The notes: generated by a model from the sequence alone, not told the origin. A DNA stretch of 64,000 nt from an uncultured Granulicatella sp. (GCA_934193545.1 CAKPVL010000003.1:8801-72800), one strand, 5' to 3'; counted from the first letter of the stretch, positions 1 to 9,523 are shown. A program made the numbers and translations.

Positions 1-1066
1 CAAGCTGTTCGAGCGTCAGATTGTGTTTTCTCAAGAACTCCGAACAGTCGATAAAGAGCATATACGTGCCTTCAGGTTTGGTCACTTCCACGCCGTCAAA
101 TTCACGGTGAATAAAGTCGCACGCGTAGTCCGCATTCTTCTCGATCACTTCACGCAACTCTTCCAGCCACTCGTATCCTTCTTCTTGATACGCCCCGATT
201 AACGCATGCATCGACATCACATTCATCGCGTTATAATGCGGCTTCGACCCTTTTGACTCGACACGGTCTCTTAACGCATCATTGTAAATCACATGATAAC
301 TTCCCACGAGCCCTGCTAGGTTAAACGTCTTACTTGGCGCATACATGGCCACCGTGCGATTCTTCGCATCTTCTGAAATCGACTGCGTTGGGATATGCTT
401 ATGGCCTTTAAAAATAATATCCGACCAAATTTCATCTGACACGACAATCACATCGTACTTGCGATAAATTTCCATCGCGCGTTCAATTTCTTCCTTCTCC
501 CATACACGGCCACTTGGGTTATGCGGTGAACAGAAAATCGCCACATGAATCTTATGCGCTTTGATTTTTCTCTCCATATCCTCAAAGTCCATACGATAAA
601 CGCCCTGTTCGTCTTTCACAAGCGGGCTATGCACGGCCTTCAATCCATTATCGTTTAACGACTGCGTAAAGCCGACATAGGTTGGACTATGCACTAACAC
701 CGCATCTCCTGGCGCAGCATACGAAGTCAATGTCGACACGACTCCCCCAAGCACTCCATTTTCGTGCCCGATATGCTTACGCGTTAATCCCGTCACTTGA
801 TGGTGGCGCGCATGCCACTGAATAATGCTTTCGTAGTACTCTTTAGAAGGCATAAAGTACCCGAAAATCGGATGTTCCAATCGTTTTTGCATCGCTGAAA
901 TCACCGTCGGCACCGTTGGAAAACTCATGTCCGCGATCCACATCGGAATCACATCGAAGCCTTTCTTCGGTCTATCTGGCGACTTCCCTGGAATCAACCC
1001 CAGCCCATCAACAGCCAGCGCGTCCATTCCACGTCTGTCATATTCCGTAGTAAAATCAAATTTCAT
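1..1066 (-). CDS. PatB/MalY-type PLP-dependent C-S lyase (cystathionine beta-lyase), C-terminus cut by window edge
   Basis: The frame opens at 1066 after an AGGAGG ribosome binding site and runs off the left edge, so about 355 of a usual 385-400 residues are visible. The translation starts MKFDFTTEYDRRG and has the fold-type I aminotransferase pattern of the MalY/PatB group: an N-terminal WIADMSF segment, the substrate motif SPHNPSGRVW and the Schiff-base lysine in APSKTFNLAGL. Enzymes of this family cleave cystathionine or other cysteine S-conjugates to pyruvate, ammonia and a thiol in the cytoplasm. Whether the role is methionine synthesis or sulfur release cannot be told, since no sulfur-pathway neighbour is visible. 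Class I aminotransferase is the alternative but less likely. Confidence 0.85.
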   Translation of the reverse strand, partial: MKFDFTTEYDRRGMDALAVDGLGLIPGKSPDRPKKGFDVIPMWIADMSFPTVPTVISAMQKRLEHPIFGYFMPSKEYYESIIQWHARHHQVTGLTRKHIGHENGVLGGVVSTLTSYAAPGDAVLVHSPTYVGFTQSLNDNGLKAVHSPLVKDEQGVYRMDFEDMERKIKAHKIHVAIFCSPHNPSGRVWEKEEIERAMEIYRKYDVIVVSDEIWSDIIFKGHKHIPTQSISEDAKNRTVAMYAPSKTFNLAGLVGSYHVIYNDALRDRVESKGSKPHYNAMNVMSMHALIGAYQEEGYEWLEELREVIEKNADYACDFIHREFDGVEVTKPEGTYMLFIDCSEFLRKHNLTLEQL

Positions 1067-1133
1067 CCGCAAAACCTCCTTGAATCTCCCCACCATTATA
1101 CACCGTCCCCCGCCTCCACTCAACGCCCTCCGC

Positions 1134-1160
1134 GGCTCAGCCCGGTGCAGTTGTTTCTCT
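1134..1160 (+). repeat. Fragment of the structured intergenic element (copy R1, decayed)
   Basis: The bases GGCTCAGCCCGGTGCAGTT are nearly the same as the 3' core of copy R3 (GGCTCAGTCCGGTGCAGTT near 2513). No matching left half is visible, so this is read as the remains of one element copy between the C-S lyase gene and copy R2. Confidence 0.5.
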
Positions 1161-1263
1161 TATTTTTTAATACTAGTCCCATTTCTTGCCAAAGATGAAG
1201 TGTGGACTCCGCCAAACGACATCACGTGATTAGCACCATTCACAAAATAAGTTAAAAAACGAA

Positions 1264-1430
1264 GTCTCCCTAGGACTCTATAGTATGAACAATAGAGAGA
1301 TGCAACCGATGTGAATTACTGCCGCTGTGAAATTTATTTCCATGCGGCAGTTTGAAGCTCGGTAGGAGCCAAGACGTAGGCTTGGCCCGGTGCCTCTATT
1401 GTCAATACTATGAAGATGTCCTAGGGAGAC
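1264..1430 (+). repeat. Structured intergenic element, copy R2, forward
   Basis: The outer arms GTCTCCCTAGGAC (1264-1276) and GTCCTAGGGAGAC (1418-1430) are perfect inverse complements, and further arm pairs lie inside (CTATAGTAT with ATACTATGAAG; AATAGAG with CTCTATT). The core holds ACCGA...TCGGT enclosing a GC-rich hairpin (CTGCCGC/GCGGCAG), then a second hairpin GCCAAG...CTTGGC with the family loop. It lies between the C-S lyase start and the next leftward gene. No open frame of note crosses it. Confidence 0.85.
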
Positions 1431-1461
1431 GCAGTTTTAACTGATTTATCTCTGAATCACG

Positions 1462-2256
1462 CTATACTTTTCGTTTTTTTAGAAAGAAAACAATCACTCC
1501 GACAACACAGACTCCCACGCCGATTGCCGGATAGAGTAAATTCTCTGCTGCTCCTGACATTTGCCCGACAGAAGCTTTCTGGTCATTTTCATGATACTTC
1601 TGAACCATTTCCTGAATTTCCTTTAAAGAATACCATCCCTTATTTGCTTGAACTGTCTGCTTTTCTACGTCGTATAACAATCCAATTTTTACTTCTCCAT
1701 TCGGAAATACTTTTGCAACAGTAATACCACCAAAAGGAGTATCATAATCAACATTGAAAACTAGTATTCCTTTGATATCACTGCTATATTCCTCTCCTAA
1801 CAGTTCAGAAATTTTGTGATATTCAAAGTCCTGTGGTTTATCTGCATAGCTGCCGGACTTCGTTTGTAAACGACCGTCAACTTCAGAAATCCAAAACTCC
1901 TTATTCATTCCGTTTAATAAGGTTTGCGCACTCAACCACCCGCTGTTTTTAGTAGTGATTGTCCCATCATCAGCTTGTTGAATTAACTGTTTTAATTCCT
2001 CTTCGGACTTAACATCTTTTAGCTTCTTATCACCAAACACAAAGATTGTATGTTTTGTATCGAAAGGAACCTCATTCTCGGAAGAGCGTTCTTTCTCCTT
2101 GACATGTTGATTACTCTTCTCCATCGGCTCATCTAAAACCTGATGTAATTCCTCTGTCGACAGTTGCGGTGCTGCATAAACCGTTGAGAAAATTGAAGAT
2201 ACTACAAACAATCCACTGACTACGAATAAAAATATTTTCTTTAATTTGAAAACCAT
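1462..2256 (-). CDS. Unknown secreted/membrane-anchored protein with signal peptide and C-terminal membrane anchor
   Basis: About 264 residues from the ATG at 2256, which has GGAAGGAGA upstream; the longer open frame to 2343 lacks such a site. The N-terminus MVFKLKKIFLFVVSGLF is a signal peptide, probably cleaved after VYA-A. The mature part is polar and Lys/Glu-rich, and the C-terminus has a 20-residue hydrophobic segment (YPAIGVGVCVVGVIVFFL) followed by KKRKV. That is a sorting-signal-like layout, but no LPXTG motif is present, so it is better read as a single-pass anchor with the bulk outside the cell. I do not recognise the family. It is monocistronic between two repeat elements. Confidence 0.7.
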   Translation of the reverse strand: MVFKLKKIFLFVVSGLFVVSSIFSTVYAAPQLSTEELHQVLDEPMEKSNQHVKEKERSSENEVPFDTKHTIFVFGDKKLKDVKSEEELKQLIQQADDGTITTKNSGWLSAQTLLNGMNKEFWISEVDGRLQTKSGSYADKPQDFEYHKISELLGEEYSSDIKGILVFNVDYDTPFGGITVAKVFPNGEVKIGLLYDVEKQTVQANKGWYSLKEIQEMVQKYHENDQKASVGQMSGAAENLLYPAIGVGVCVVGVIVFFLKKRKV

Positions 2257-2406
2257 TTTTAAGATCTCCTTCCGTTCAAAAGACGGCTCCATCAAAACGA
2301 AAAAATATTCTACATAACCAACATACAAAAAGGACGTTCTCACTGCTCTGCTTTCACCTATATAATACCACTCAACACTGTATTTAATCTACATGATTTT
2401 AATCAA

Positions 2407-2563
2407 ATCCTTGGCCTCTATAGTCATAGAAATAACGATACGCAAACAAAAAATTAGAGCTCCATAGCGAGAATCGCTTTGGAGCTCTTTGACTTTCGCA
2501 AGGACTGAGACCTAGGCTCAGTCCGGTGCAGTTATTTCTATAACTATGAAGATGTCCAAGGAT
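2407..2563 (+). repeat. Structured intergenic element, copy R3, forward
   Basis: Outer arms ATCCTTGG and CCAAGGAT pair, with inner arms (ATAGAAATAAC with GTTATTTCTAT). The first internal hairpin is GAGCTCC...GGAGCTC and the second is GACTGAG-ACCTAGG-CTCAGTC with the conserved loop. The copy lies between the unknown secreted protein and the CBS-ACT gene. Confidence 0.85.
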
Positions 2564-2590
2564 TTTAAAGCAACGCTTTAACCCTTTAAC

Positions 2591-3232
2591 CTATTTTCTC
2601 ATCGCTGAAATCACGCGATAGCCTTTTTGTGCGATAAAGTCCGCCACTTCATCGGGCTCAGTTGAGTCCACATGAAGCACCACTTGCACTTTCCCATCGC
2701 GATGGAATACAGAAATCGTCGAAACGTTCACGTCGTTTTCGCGCAACACATTTGAAATTTCTTCCAGCGGACCTGGTTTATCCTCATTGATTTCAATGAA
2801 TAAACGAGAACCTGGAGTGTTGTATCCAGAAATTTCGATAAACGCATCGAAAATATCTTTGTCGGTAATAATCCCTTCAACATGTCCACGCGCATCTACG
2901 ACTGGTAAGACGCCAACATTTTGCTGACGCATAAGAGATGCTGCTTCTTCTAATAATGTGTGAGCCTTCACTGTTAAGACTTGCTTTTGCATAATTTCGC
3001 TAGCAGTTGTCTTGTTTAATAAATAGTTCAACTCATGCATCGATAGGCTTGTCGCCATTGAAGGTGAGTGCCCTGCAACAAGTTCTTCTGTTAATAGTCC
3101 GACTAACTTTCCATCTTCTACAACTGGCAAGCGGTGAATGTCATGCTCCTTCATTAAGTCTAGAGCTTTCATAACCGTTGTTTCAGGCGTTACTGTAATA
3201 ACGTTGGTTGACATATAATCTTTAACTTCCAT
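2591..3232 (-). CDS. CBS-pair plus ACT domain protein (AcuB-like), last gene of the liv operon
   Basis: A 213-residue cytoplasmic protein with two CBS domains (about residues 1-60 and 80-135) and a C-terminal ACT domain (about 143-213, beginning SRLFIEINEDKPGPLEEI). CBS pairs usually bind adenosyl nucleotides and ACT domains bind amino acids, so a nucleotide- and amino-acid-sensing regulator is inferred. It begins 2 nt downstream of livF and is clearly cotranscribed with the branched-chain amino acid transporter, which suggests the ACT ligand could be Leu/Ile/Val. The AcuB name refers to domain layout only; there is no acetoin gene nearby. Confidence 0.8.
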   Translation of the reverse strand: MEVKDYMSTNVITVTPETTVMKALDLMKEHDIHRLPVVEDGKLVGLLTEELVAGHSPSMATSLSMHELNYLLNKTTASEIMQKQVLTVKAHTLLEEAASLMRQQNVGVLPVVDARGHVEGIITDKDIFDAFIEISGYNTPGSRLFIEINEDKPGPLEEISNVLRENDVNVSTISVFHRDGKVQVVLHVDSTEPDEVADFIAQKGYRVISAMRK

Positions 3233-3234
3233 GA

Positions 3235-3939
3235 TTACCCTCCTAGATATGCTTTCTGAATTTCATCACTTTCTAACAACTCTTGTCCTGTACCGCTAAG
3301 TACTACCGATCCAGTTTCCAATACATACGCACGATTTGAAATCGACAATGCCATTTTCGCATTTTGCTCGATGAGTAAAACCGTTGTCCCTGTCTTTTGG
3401 ATTTCTTGAATGATTTTGAAAATCTCGCGGATGAAGATTGGCGCTAACCCCATTGAAGGTTCGTCGAGGAGCAATAGTTTTGGACGGCTCATTAACGCAC
3501 GGCCCATCGCTAACATTTGTTGTTCCCCACCAGAGAGGGTTTGTGCATCTTGGTCTTTACGTTCTTTCAAGATTGGGAAACGCTCGAAGACAGCTTCCAT
3601 ATCTTTTTGAATTTCTTCTTTATCCTTGCGTAGAAATGCCCCTAGTTCAAGGTTTTCTTTTACCGTTAATCCTGGGAATACGTGACGTCCTTCTGGCACT
3701 TGCACGAGCCCTTTCTCAACGATTTTCTTCGCAGATGTCGAAGCGATGTTCTCACCTAAGTATAAGATTTCGCCTTCTGAAGGATGGATGAGTCCCGATA
3801 AAGTCTTCAAGATCGTTGACTTTCCGGCACCGTTTGCCCCGATAAGAGACACGATTTCCCCTTCGTTAACTGTAAAATCTACATTACGTACGGCTTGAAT
3901 CATCCCGTAATGAACTGATAAATTTTTAACTTCTAACAT
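3235..3939 (-). CDS. livF: Branched-chain amino acid ABC transporter ATPase LivF
   Basis: A 234-residue ABC ATPase with Walker A GANGAGKST (34-42), signature LSGGEQQ and Walker B LLLLDEPSMGLAP. The short length and the MGLAP after Walker B are typical of LivF. It works as a heterodimer with LivG at the inner face of the membrane, powering LivHM. It directly abuts livG (stop and start adjacent) and precedes the CBS-ACT gene. Confidence 0.95.
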   Translation of the reverse strand: MLEVKNLSVHYGMIQAVRNVDFTVNEGEIVSLIGANGAGKSTILKTLSGLIHPSEGEILYLGENIASTSAKKIVEKGLVQVPEGRHVFPGLTVKENLELGAFLRKDKEEIQKDMEAVFERFPILKERKDQDAQTLSGGEQQMLAMGRALMSRPKLLLLDEPSMGLAPIFIREIFKIIQEIQKTGTTVLLIEQNAKMALSISNRAYVLETGSVVLSGTGQELLESDEIQKAYLGG

Positions 3940-4710
3940 CTACTCACCTCCTAAGTACGCTTTAATAACTGCAGGATTTTGTTTGATTTCTTCTGGAGTT
4001 CCTTCTGCAAGAAGTCTTCCATATTCCAACACGTAAATGCGTTGGCAGATTTTCATAACAAGCGACATATCGTGCTCGATTAACACGACTGTTAAATCGA
4101 ACTCGGCTTGAATTTTAGCAATCAATTCTGTTAATTGCGCTGTTTCTTGAGGGTTCATCCCTGCTGCAGGCTCATCTAAGAATAAGATTTTTGGTTTTGT
4201 TGCTAAGGCACGAACGATTTCTAATTCACGTTGTTGCCCGTATGCTAAGTTTTTCGCCTTTTCATCTTTTAGTGTATCCAAGTTGAAAATCTTTAGCAAT
4301 TCAACCGCTTCTTCGCGCATTTTTGCTTCTGTATCATAGTATTTTTTCGTACGGAATAATGTTGAGAACAATGAATCGCTCGAGTGTGCGTGCATGGCAA
4401 TCATTACATTTTCTAGTACGGTTAAATCTTTAAACAAACGAATATTTTGGAAGGTACGCGCCATTCCAAGACTTGTACGCTTATAAGGAGGAAGGCCGTT
4501 TAAGTTTTTCAACTGTCCGTCTACTTCTAAGCTAACGGTTCCTTCTGTTGGCTCATAAACCCCTGTTAACAAGTTGAAGAAAGTCGTTTTCCCAGCTCCG
4601 TTTGGCCCGATGAGTCCGATTAACTCGCCTTTGTTTACTTTCATCGAAACGTTAGAAACAGCAGAAAGTCCGCCAAAGTTTTTTGTTAGTCCATTAACTT
4701 CTAATAACAT
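3940..4710 (-). CDS. livG: Branched-chain amino acid ABC transporter ATPase LivG
   Basis: A 256-residue ABC ATPase with Walker A GPNGAGKTT, a signature variant LAYGQQRELEI and Walker B ILFLDEPAAGMNPQE, all characteristic of LivG. The conserved GMARTFQNIRLF segment after Walker A is also a LivG trait. It pairs with LivF. The start codon overlaps the livM stop by one base, indicating translational coupling. Confidence 0.95.
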   Translation of the reverse strand: MLLEVNGLTKNFGGLSAVSNVSMKVNKGELIGLIGPNGAGKTTFFNLLTGVYEPTEGTVSLEVDGQLKNLNGLPPYKRTSLGMARTFQNIRLFKDLTVLENVMIAMHAHSSDSLFSTLFRTKKYYDTEAKMREEAVELLKIFNLDTLKDEKAKNLAYGQQRELEIVRALATKPKILFLDEPAAGMNPQETAQLTELIAKIQAEFDLTVVLIEHDMSLVMKICQRIYVLEYGRLLAEGTPEEIKQNPAVIKAYLGGE

Positions 4711-5672
4711 TACTTCCCACTCTCCTTTGTTTCTTTCTTCTTAGAAAACTTGAAGTCTCCTAGTTTGAATTCCCAAGTACCAAGTAATCCACCTGGACGG
4801 AAAATCATGATTAAGATTAACGCTACCGCATAGATGATCATACGTAATTGTCCAAATGGTTGTAGGACAAGGTTGATAATTCCAAGTAATACGGCTGCCA
4901 CGAATGAACCTGTGAAGCTTCCGATACCACCGAATACCACGATGATTAATACATCGATTGATTTCATGAACGTGAAGTCACTTGGCGTTACCGCTCCAAG
5001 CGTTGTAGCAGAAAGTGTTCCACCGATACTTGCAGTGGCTGCTCCTAATACGAAGGCCAAGATTTTATATTTTGTGACTTGAACCCCCATTGATTCCGCA
5101 GCGATTTCGTCTTGTAGTACCGCGTAAGTGGCACGACCTGCACTACTGAATGTGTAGTTCAAGATTAAGATTGTTGTTAATACAAGAGCGATATACGTAA
5201 TCGTCCATGTGTTTGTCAAAGGCACCCCGCTGATACCAGCAGCACCATTTGTGATTTTCATGTTTGTCACGGCTACACGGATGATTTCTGCAACCCCTAG
5301 AGTCGCAATCGCTAGGTAGTCCCCTTTTAAACGAAGCGTTGGTAATCCAACAAGGAATGCTACGATAACAGAGATAACTACCCCGACTGCCATCCCAGCA
5401 AATAATCCAGGAAGACCGTTCATCATTTTCCCAAGAATCGCACCGCTATAAGAACCAATCGCGATAAATCCAGCGTGTCCAAGAGAGAACTGTCCGGCAA
5501 CCCCAAGAATAAGGTTCAATCCAACGGCGTAGATAATATTGATCATGATATTAATGAAGGTACTTTCGTAGTAGAAGTTAATGACTCCTGTTTGTACAAG
5601 TACGAAAAGAAGAGCGTACATTCCTAATGCGAACAGCGTCCAACGAATATTCTTTTTATGAAATCTTTGCAT
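4710..5672 (-). CDS. livM: Branched-chain amino acid ABC transporter permease LivM
   Basis: About 320 residues with eight or more hydrophobic segments and the permease motif LNLILGVAGQFSLGHAGFI near the N-terminus, diagnostic of LivM. The ATG at 5672 is chosen because AGGTGA lies five bases before it; a GTG three codons earlier, directly after the livH stop, is possible. Together with LivH it forms the membrane channel. Confidence 0.93.
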   Translation of the reverse strand: MQRFHKKNIRWTLFALGMYALLFVLVQTGVINFYYESTFINIMINIIYAVGLNLILGVAGQFSLGHAGFIAIGSYSGAILGKMMNGLPGLFAGMAVGVVISVIVAFLVGLPTLRLKGDYLAIATLGVAEIIRVAVTNMKITNGAAGISGVPLTNTWTITYIALVLTTILILNYTFSSAGRATYAVLQDEIAAESMGVQVTKYKILAFVLGAATASIGGTLSATTLGAVTPSDFTFMKSIDVLIIVVFGGIGSFTGSFVAAVLLGIINLVLQPFGQLRMIIYAVALILIMIFRPGGLLGTWEFKLGDFKFSKKKETKESGK

Positions 5673-5681
5673 CTTCTTCAC

Positions 5682-6563
5682 CTACACTTTCTCTCTGACA
5701 TTTTTACCAAACAATCCAGCTGGTAACACGATTAAAATAATGAATAATAGGAAGTAAACGACTCCGTCACGGTATGGTGAGTAACCGAAGAAGCTTACCA
5801 TTGTTTCTAATAGACCGATGAGGTAACCACCGACCATGGCCCCAGGAATGCTTCCGATACCACCAAGTACCGCTGCAACGAAGGCTTTTAGTCCGACTGT
5901 AATCCCCATTGTTGTTGAAATGGTATTGTAGTACACCCCAACAAGGACTCCGGCAATCCCGGCAAGCGCTGAACCGAGCGCGAATGTAAATGAGATTACT
6001 CCGTCAACGTCAATCCCCATGAGTTGAGCTGCTTGCTCATCAACGGCAACCGCACGCATGGCTTTCCCCATTTTTGTATAACGAACGATAAATTGTAATA
6101 ACGCCATTAAGAGAACGGTCACTCCGAAAATCAAAATTTGTTTTCCGTTCACTGAAACGTCTCCGAATAATGTGATGGTTTCAGTTCCGAAGTCTGAAGG
6201 AAACGGACGAGATTCCGCTCCAAAGAAATAACTCATTGCATTTTCTAATAGGTATGACACCCCAATCGCCGTAATCAACGCGGCTACACGAGTCGAATTA
6301 CGAAGCGGCTTGTACGCCACACGTTCAATCACAACCCCTAAGACCGCACAGGCAACCATCGCAACCAAGAGCGCTACGAATACATTCATCTTCAAGACCA
6401 TTACGGCAAAATATCCAATGAACGCCCCCATCATGTACACATCACCGTGTGCGAAGTTAATGAGCTTAATTGTCCCATAAACCATGGTATATCCAAGCGC
6501 AATCAACGCGTAAATACTTCCGACTGCAAGCCCGTTTACCAATTGTTGCATTAACAACTCCAT
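5682..6563 (-). CDS. livH: Branched-chain amino acid ABC transporter permease LivH
   Basis: A 293-residue multi-pass membrane protein opening with QQLVNGLAVGSIYALIALG and containing INFAHGDVYM, both typical of LivH. It is the first gene of the HMGF block and is separated from livJ by about 90 bp containing a terminator-like hairpin, so the permease and ATPase genes are probably expressed at a lower level than the binding protein. Confidence 0.95.
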   Translation of the reverse strand: MELLMQQLVNGLAVGSIYALIALGYTMVYGTIKLINFAHGDVYMMGAFIGYFAVMVLKMNVFVALLVAMVACAVLGVVIERVAYKPLRNSTRVAALITAIGVSYLLENAMSYFFGAESRPFPSDFGTETITLFGDVSVNGKQILIFGVTVLLMALLQFIVRYTKMGKAMRAVAVDEQAAQLMGIDVDGVISFTFALGSALAGIAGVLVGVYYNTISTTMGITVGLKAFVAAVLGGIGSIPGAMVGGYLIGLLETMVSFFGYSPYRDGVVYFLLFIILIVLPAGLFGKNVREKV

Positions 6564-6601
6564 ATATTTTCTCCTTTCAAATCTATCCTTATCTAGTGGA
6601 A

Positions 6602-6634
6602 AAGAGAGGCGGAAGTCCCCTTCGTGCCTCTCTT
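6602..6634 (-). terminator. Partial (attenuating) terminator between livJ and livH
   Basis: AAGAGAGGC and GCCTCTCTT pair around a 15-nt loop, followed on the minus strand by only four T residues. A leaky hairpin here would make extra binding-protein transcript, as is common in ABC importer operons. Confidence 0.6.
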
Positions 6635-6656
6635 AAAAAATACTGTTAAAACTTAA

Positions 6657-7814
6657 TTACTCAGCTGAGTACTCTTGAGCACTTACTTCTTGTCCGTTTT
6701 GGAACTCGATGACTACTGCTGATTTCACTGGTGTGTGGTCAGCACCCATTGAGAATGTACCTGTTACACCATCGAAGTCTTTTGTTGCTGCTAAAGCTTT
6801 TGTGATTGCTTGAGGATCAGTTGAGCCTGCAGTTTCGATAGCTTTCATTAACAATTGAGTTGCATCATAACTTAAAGCGGCGAAAGTATCTGGGTTTGTA
6901 CCATATTTTTCTTTGTACGCTTTAACGAACGCTTGGACGTCTGCATCATCACTTAATGTTGAGAAGTGTGAAGTGTAGTAAACGTTAGAAAGGTTTGCGC
7001 TGTTACCTGCTAATGCTGCTAACTTGTCACTTGAAAGTCCGTCACCACCAACGATTGGTTGAGTGATACCCATTTCACGTGCTTGTTTGATGATTAGACC
7101 AACTTCTTCGTAGTAACCAGGAACATATAATACATCGAAGTCTTTAGATTTCAATGTTGTTAATACTGCTTGGAAGTCTGTGTCTTTTGATTGGTAGTAT
7201 TCACGAGTGACAACCGTTCCACCGATTTTGCTGTCAGTGTAAGTTTTTTCGAAGGCATCTGCTAACCCTTTAGAGTAGTCATTACCTGTATCTTGTAAGA
7301 TTGCTACTTTAGCTTTTCCGAATTTTTTGTTTACGAAGTTCGCTCCTACAACCCCTTGGTAGCTGTCAGAGAAACATACACGGTAGATGTATTCATATAC
7401 TGAAGATGCATCTTCTGCGTTTTTCAATGTTACGCCGTCCCCTGTTGTTGCTGGGAAGACCGTTGGGATTTTTGCTTGTTCGTTAACTGGGATTGATACT
7501 GAAGCATCCCCTGTTGTTGCTGGCCCGACAACGCCGACCACTTTCTCAGAAGCTAATTTCTTCGCTACAGAAGCTACTTCTGTTTTGTCTGATTTGTTAT
7601 CGTATGAAACGTATTTTAATTCCTTATCTAATAACTTCCCTTTTTGTTCTACGGCTAATTGAGCACCGTTGTTCATAGAAGTACCGTAAGTCGCTACGTT
7701 CCCTGTTAACTCGAAGTTCCCTCCGATTTTGACTGTATTACTATCTGCTGCGTTTCCACAACCTGCTAAAATTGCTGCAACCACAGCGCCTAATGTGAAT
7801 TTCTTTAATTTCAT
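6657..7814 (-). CDS. livJ: Branched-chain amino acid ABC transporter substrate-binding lipoprotein
   Basis: A 385-residue lipoprotein starting MKLKKFTLGAVVAAILAGCGN at 7814, with an LAGC lipobox (modified Cys about residue 18) and GAGGGA as ribosome binding site. A longer open frame to 7880 has no such site and would add 22 residues before the signal peptide. The mature part is a type I periplasmic-binding fold of the Leu/Ile/Val group (GVVGPATTGDASVSIP, FPATTGDG, LSYDATQLLMKAI). It captures the amino acid outside and delivers it to LivHM. First gene of the operon. Confidence 0.93.
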   Translation of the reverse strand: MKLKKFTLGAVVAAILAGCGNAADSNTVKIGGNFELTGNVATYGTSMNNGAQLAVEQKGKLLDKELKYVSYDNKSDKTEVASVAKKLASEKVVGVVGPATTGDASVSIPVNEQAKIPTVFPATTGDGVTLKNAEDASSVYEYIYRVCFSDSYQGVVGANFVNKKFGKAKVAILQDTGNDYSKGLADAFEKTYTDSKIGGTVVTREYYQSKDTDFQAVLTTLKSKDFDVLYVPGYYEEVGLIIKQAREMGITQPIVGGDGLSSDKLAALAGNSANLSNVYYTSHFSTLSDDADVQAFVKAYKEKYGTNPDTFAALSYDATQLLMKAIETAGSTDPQAITKALAATKDFDGVTGTFSMGADHTPVKSAVVIEFQNGQEVSAQEYSAE

Positions 7815-7855
7815 AAGATCCCTCTTTTCATGGATGAATTTTTCAACTTGAGAGT

Positions 7856-7884
7856 AGTATATAATATTCTGACAATTCATGCAA
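7856..7884 (-). promoter_or_regulatory. Promoter of livJHMGF
   Basis: On the minus strand TTGCAT (7879-7884), a 17-bp spacer and TATACT (7856-7861) form a sigma-A promoter about 40 bp before the livJ start codon. The remaining intergenic stretch up to 8068 is very AT-rich with repeated TTTCATT runs and must also hold the promoter of the divergent regulator. Confidence 0.6.
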
Positions 7885-8068
7885 TAGATAACTCCTATTT
7901 TTTGAAAAAATATTTTGTTTACATTTTTATCGTTTTCATTTTCATTTTTCTTAGAATTATTTTCATTCTTTTCAAGTTATAAATAGGTATTATTTACACC
8001 TAAAGTGTGATATATTGTATTTTAGCAATTTAGTGTGTGACACAACTAACAAGAAAAGGGAGAAAGAA

Positions 8069-9523
8069 ATGAGAGCATTACTTTCAAAAAATCAAAACCG
8101 ACAAATTGATATTGTCGACTATTTAGTTCAAGCAAACGGCTGGGTTCATATCGACGAACTCGCTAAGACTTTTAAAGTTTCTACCCGCGCCATCAAAATC
8201 GACCTCGCATTTTTACGCGATAAGATTGATGGTTTAGACATCCTCTTCTCGACGAACGGGGTGCGAATTGAATTACCACAAAACTTAAGTACCGAAGTGG
8301 TTTATCCTTATTATTATTCACATTCTATTTGCTACGAAATTCTGGAACAATTATTCTTACACGAAGAAACCACTGTCTCAGAAATGACACAAAAACTATT
8401 CATTACGACTTCAACATTGAATCGTTACATTCAAAAAATCAATAATAGCTTGAAGAAAAAATTCGATTTCCAAATCTCGAAGAAAAACTTGCAGTTTATT
8501 GGAAATGAACAAGACATTCGTTTCTTCTTCGTTCAATACTTTGCTGAAAAGACTGGCTTTTTCGAATGGCCTTTCGACTTTGTAGACGAAGCTTCTCTAG
8601 AAAAAATTCTAGTAGACCTCTTCAAGTCTTCGAACTTCCCACAAAGCTTTGAAGGATACCGTGTCTTCAAGATGATCTTCACGGTGAACTTCTTCCGCGC
8701 TTATCAAGGGCATTTCGTACAAAACTTCGAAAGTAAAGATAAATTCTACGATTACTACAATCAATTAGATGGTTTAGACGAAATCGTTGAGCAATTCGTG
8801 AAAGAAACTGGAATCATGGTAACTCCTGAAATTCTGGAACAATCCTTCTCGATTTTCTTACAACCGCACTTCTTCCTAACCGTTGAAGAATTCTCAGCCG
8901 CTCGTCAGGAAAAAGTTCGTGACCGCCTATCATTTGATACATTAGTGACGAACATCCAAAGTCTTGAAAAACGCTACGACTTGAAATGCGAAAACTATGA
9001 TTTACTATTATGGCACTTACACAACACGTCTCAATTAGAACGGATCGAAGTGCACTCAGACTTCATCTTATTCGATAAGAAGAAACCGTTGATGAACTTC
9101 TTCAAGTCGCTTTCGCCTGAGTTCTACAATGATGTTGCAGCACTTCTTAAAGAGTACCAACAAGAAATCAAGAACGTGAAGCGTCAAAGAAATATCTCGC
9201 ACTTGATTTACACATTCTACACGCACTGGGAAGGTCTAATTTCTCAACTGCAAGCCAAGCAAGAGAAAATCAAGGTGTTGATTTTGAATGACTTTGACGA
9301 GTACTATCCAAAATTCTTGGCATCGTATTTGGAACATAACGCAGCGAACCGCTTCGAGTATCATACGTATGATCAGCTTGAAATCTCCTTAGATATTCTA
9401 GAAAAATCTGATTATAAGATTATTTTGAGCAACTTTGCTCTTCCTGAAATCAAAGGGAAAACGGTGATCTGCTCGCATGATTTGAGTATGATTGACCTCG
9501 TAAACGAGTTGAATAAACAATAG
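8069..9523 (+). CDS. Mga-like transcriptional regulator with N-terminal HTH domains
   Basis: 484 residues from the ATG at 8069, chosen over the upstream frame because AAGGGAGAAAG precedes it. The N-terminus (about 1-60) is a helix-turn-helix of the DeoR/Mga type (VHIDELAKTFKVSTRAIKIDL), with a second HTH around 100-145 (TVSEMTQKLFITTSTLNRYI) as in Mga. The central part resembles PRD-like Mga domains; the C-terminal 80 residues resemble an EIIB-like fold. It is divergent from livJ, so control of amino acid uptake is an inference. The PRD histidines were not checked. Confidence 0.7.
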   Translation: MRALLSKNQNRQIDIVDYLVQANGWVHIDELAKTFKVSTRAIKIDLAFLRDKIDGLDILFSTNGVRIELPQNLSTEVVYPYYYSHSICYEILEQLFLHEETTVSEMTQKLFITTSTLNRYIQKINNSLKKKFDFQISKKNLQFIGNEQDIRFFFVQYFAEKTGFFEWPFDFVDEASLEKILVDLFKSSNFPQSFEGYRVFKMIFTVNFFRAYQGHFVQNFESKDKFYDYYNQLDGLDEIVEQFVKETGIMVTPEILEQSFSIFLQPHFFLTVEEFSAARQEKVRDRLSFDTLVTNIQSLEKRYDLKCENYDLLLWHLHNTSQLERIEVHSDFILFDKKKPLMNFFKSLSPEFYNDVAALLKEYQQEIKNVKRQRNISHLIYTFYTHWEGLISQLQAKQEKIKVLILNDFDEYYPKFLASYLEHNAANRFEYHTYDQLEISLDILEKSDYKIILSNFALPEIKGKTVICSHDLSMIDLVNELNKQ

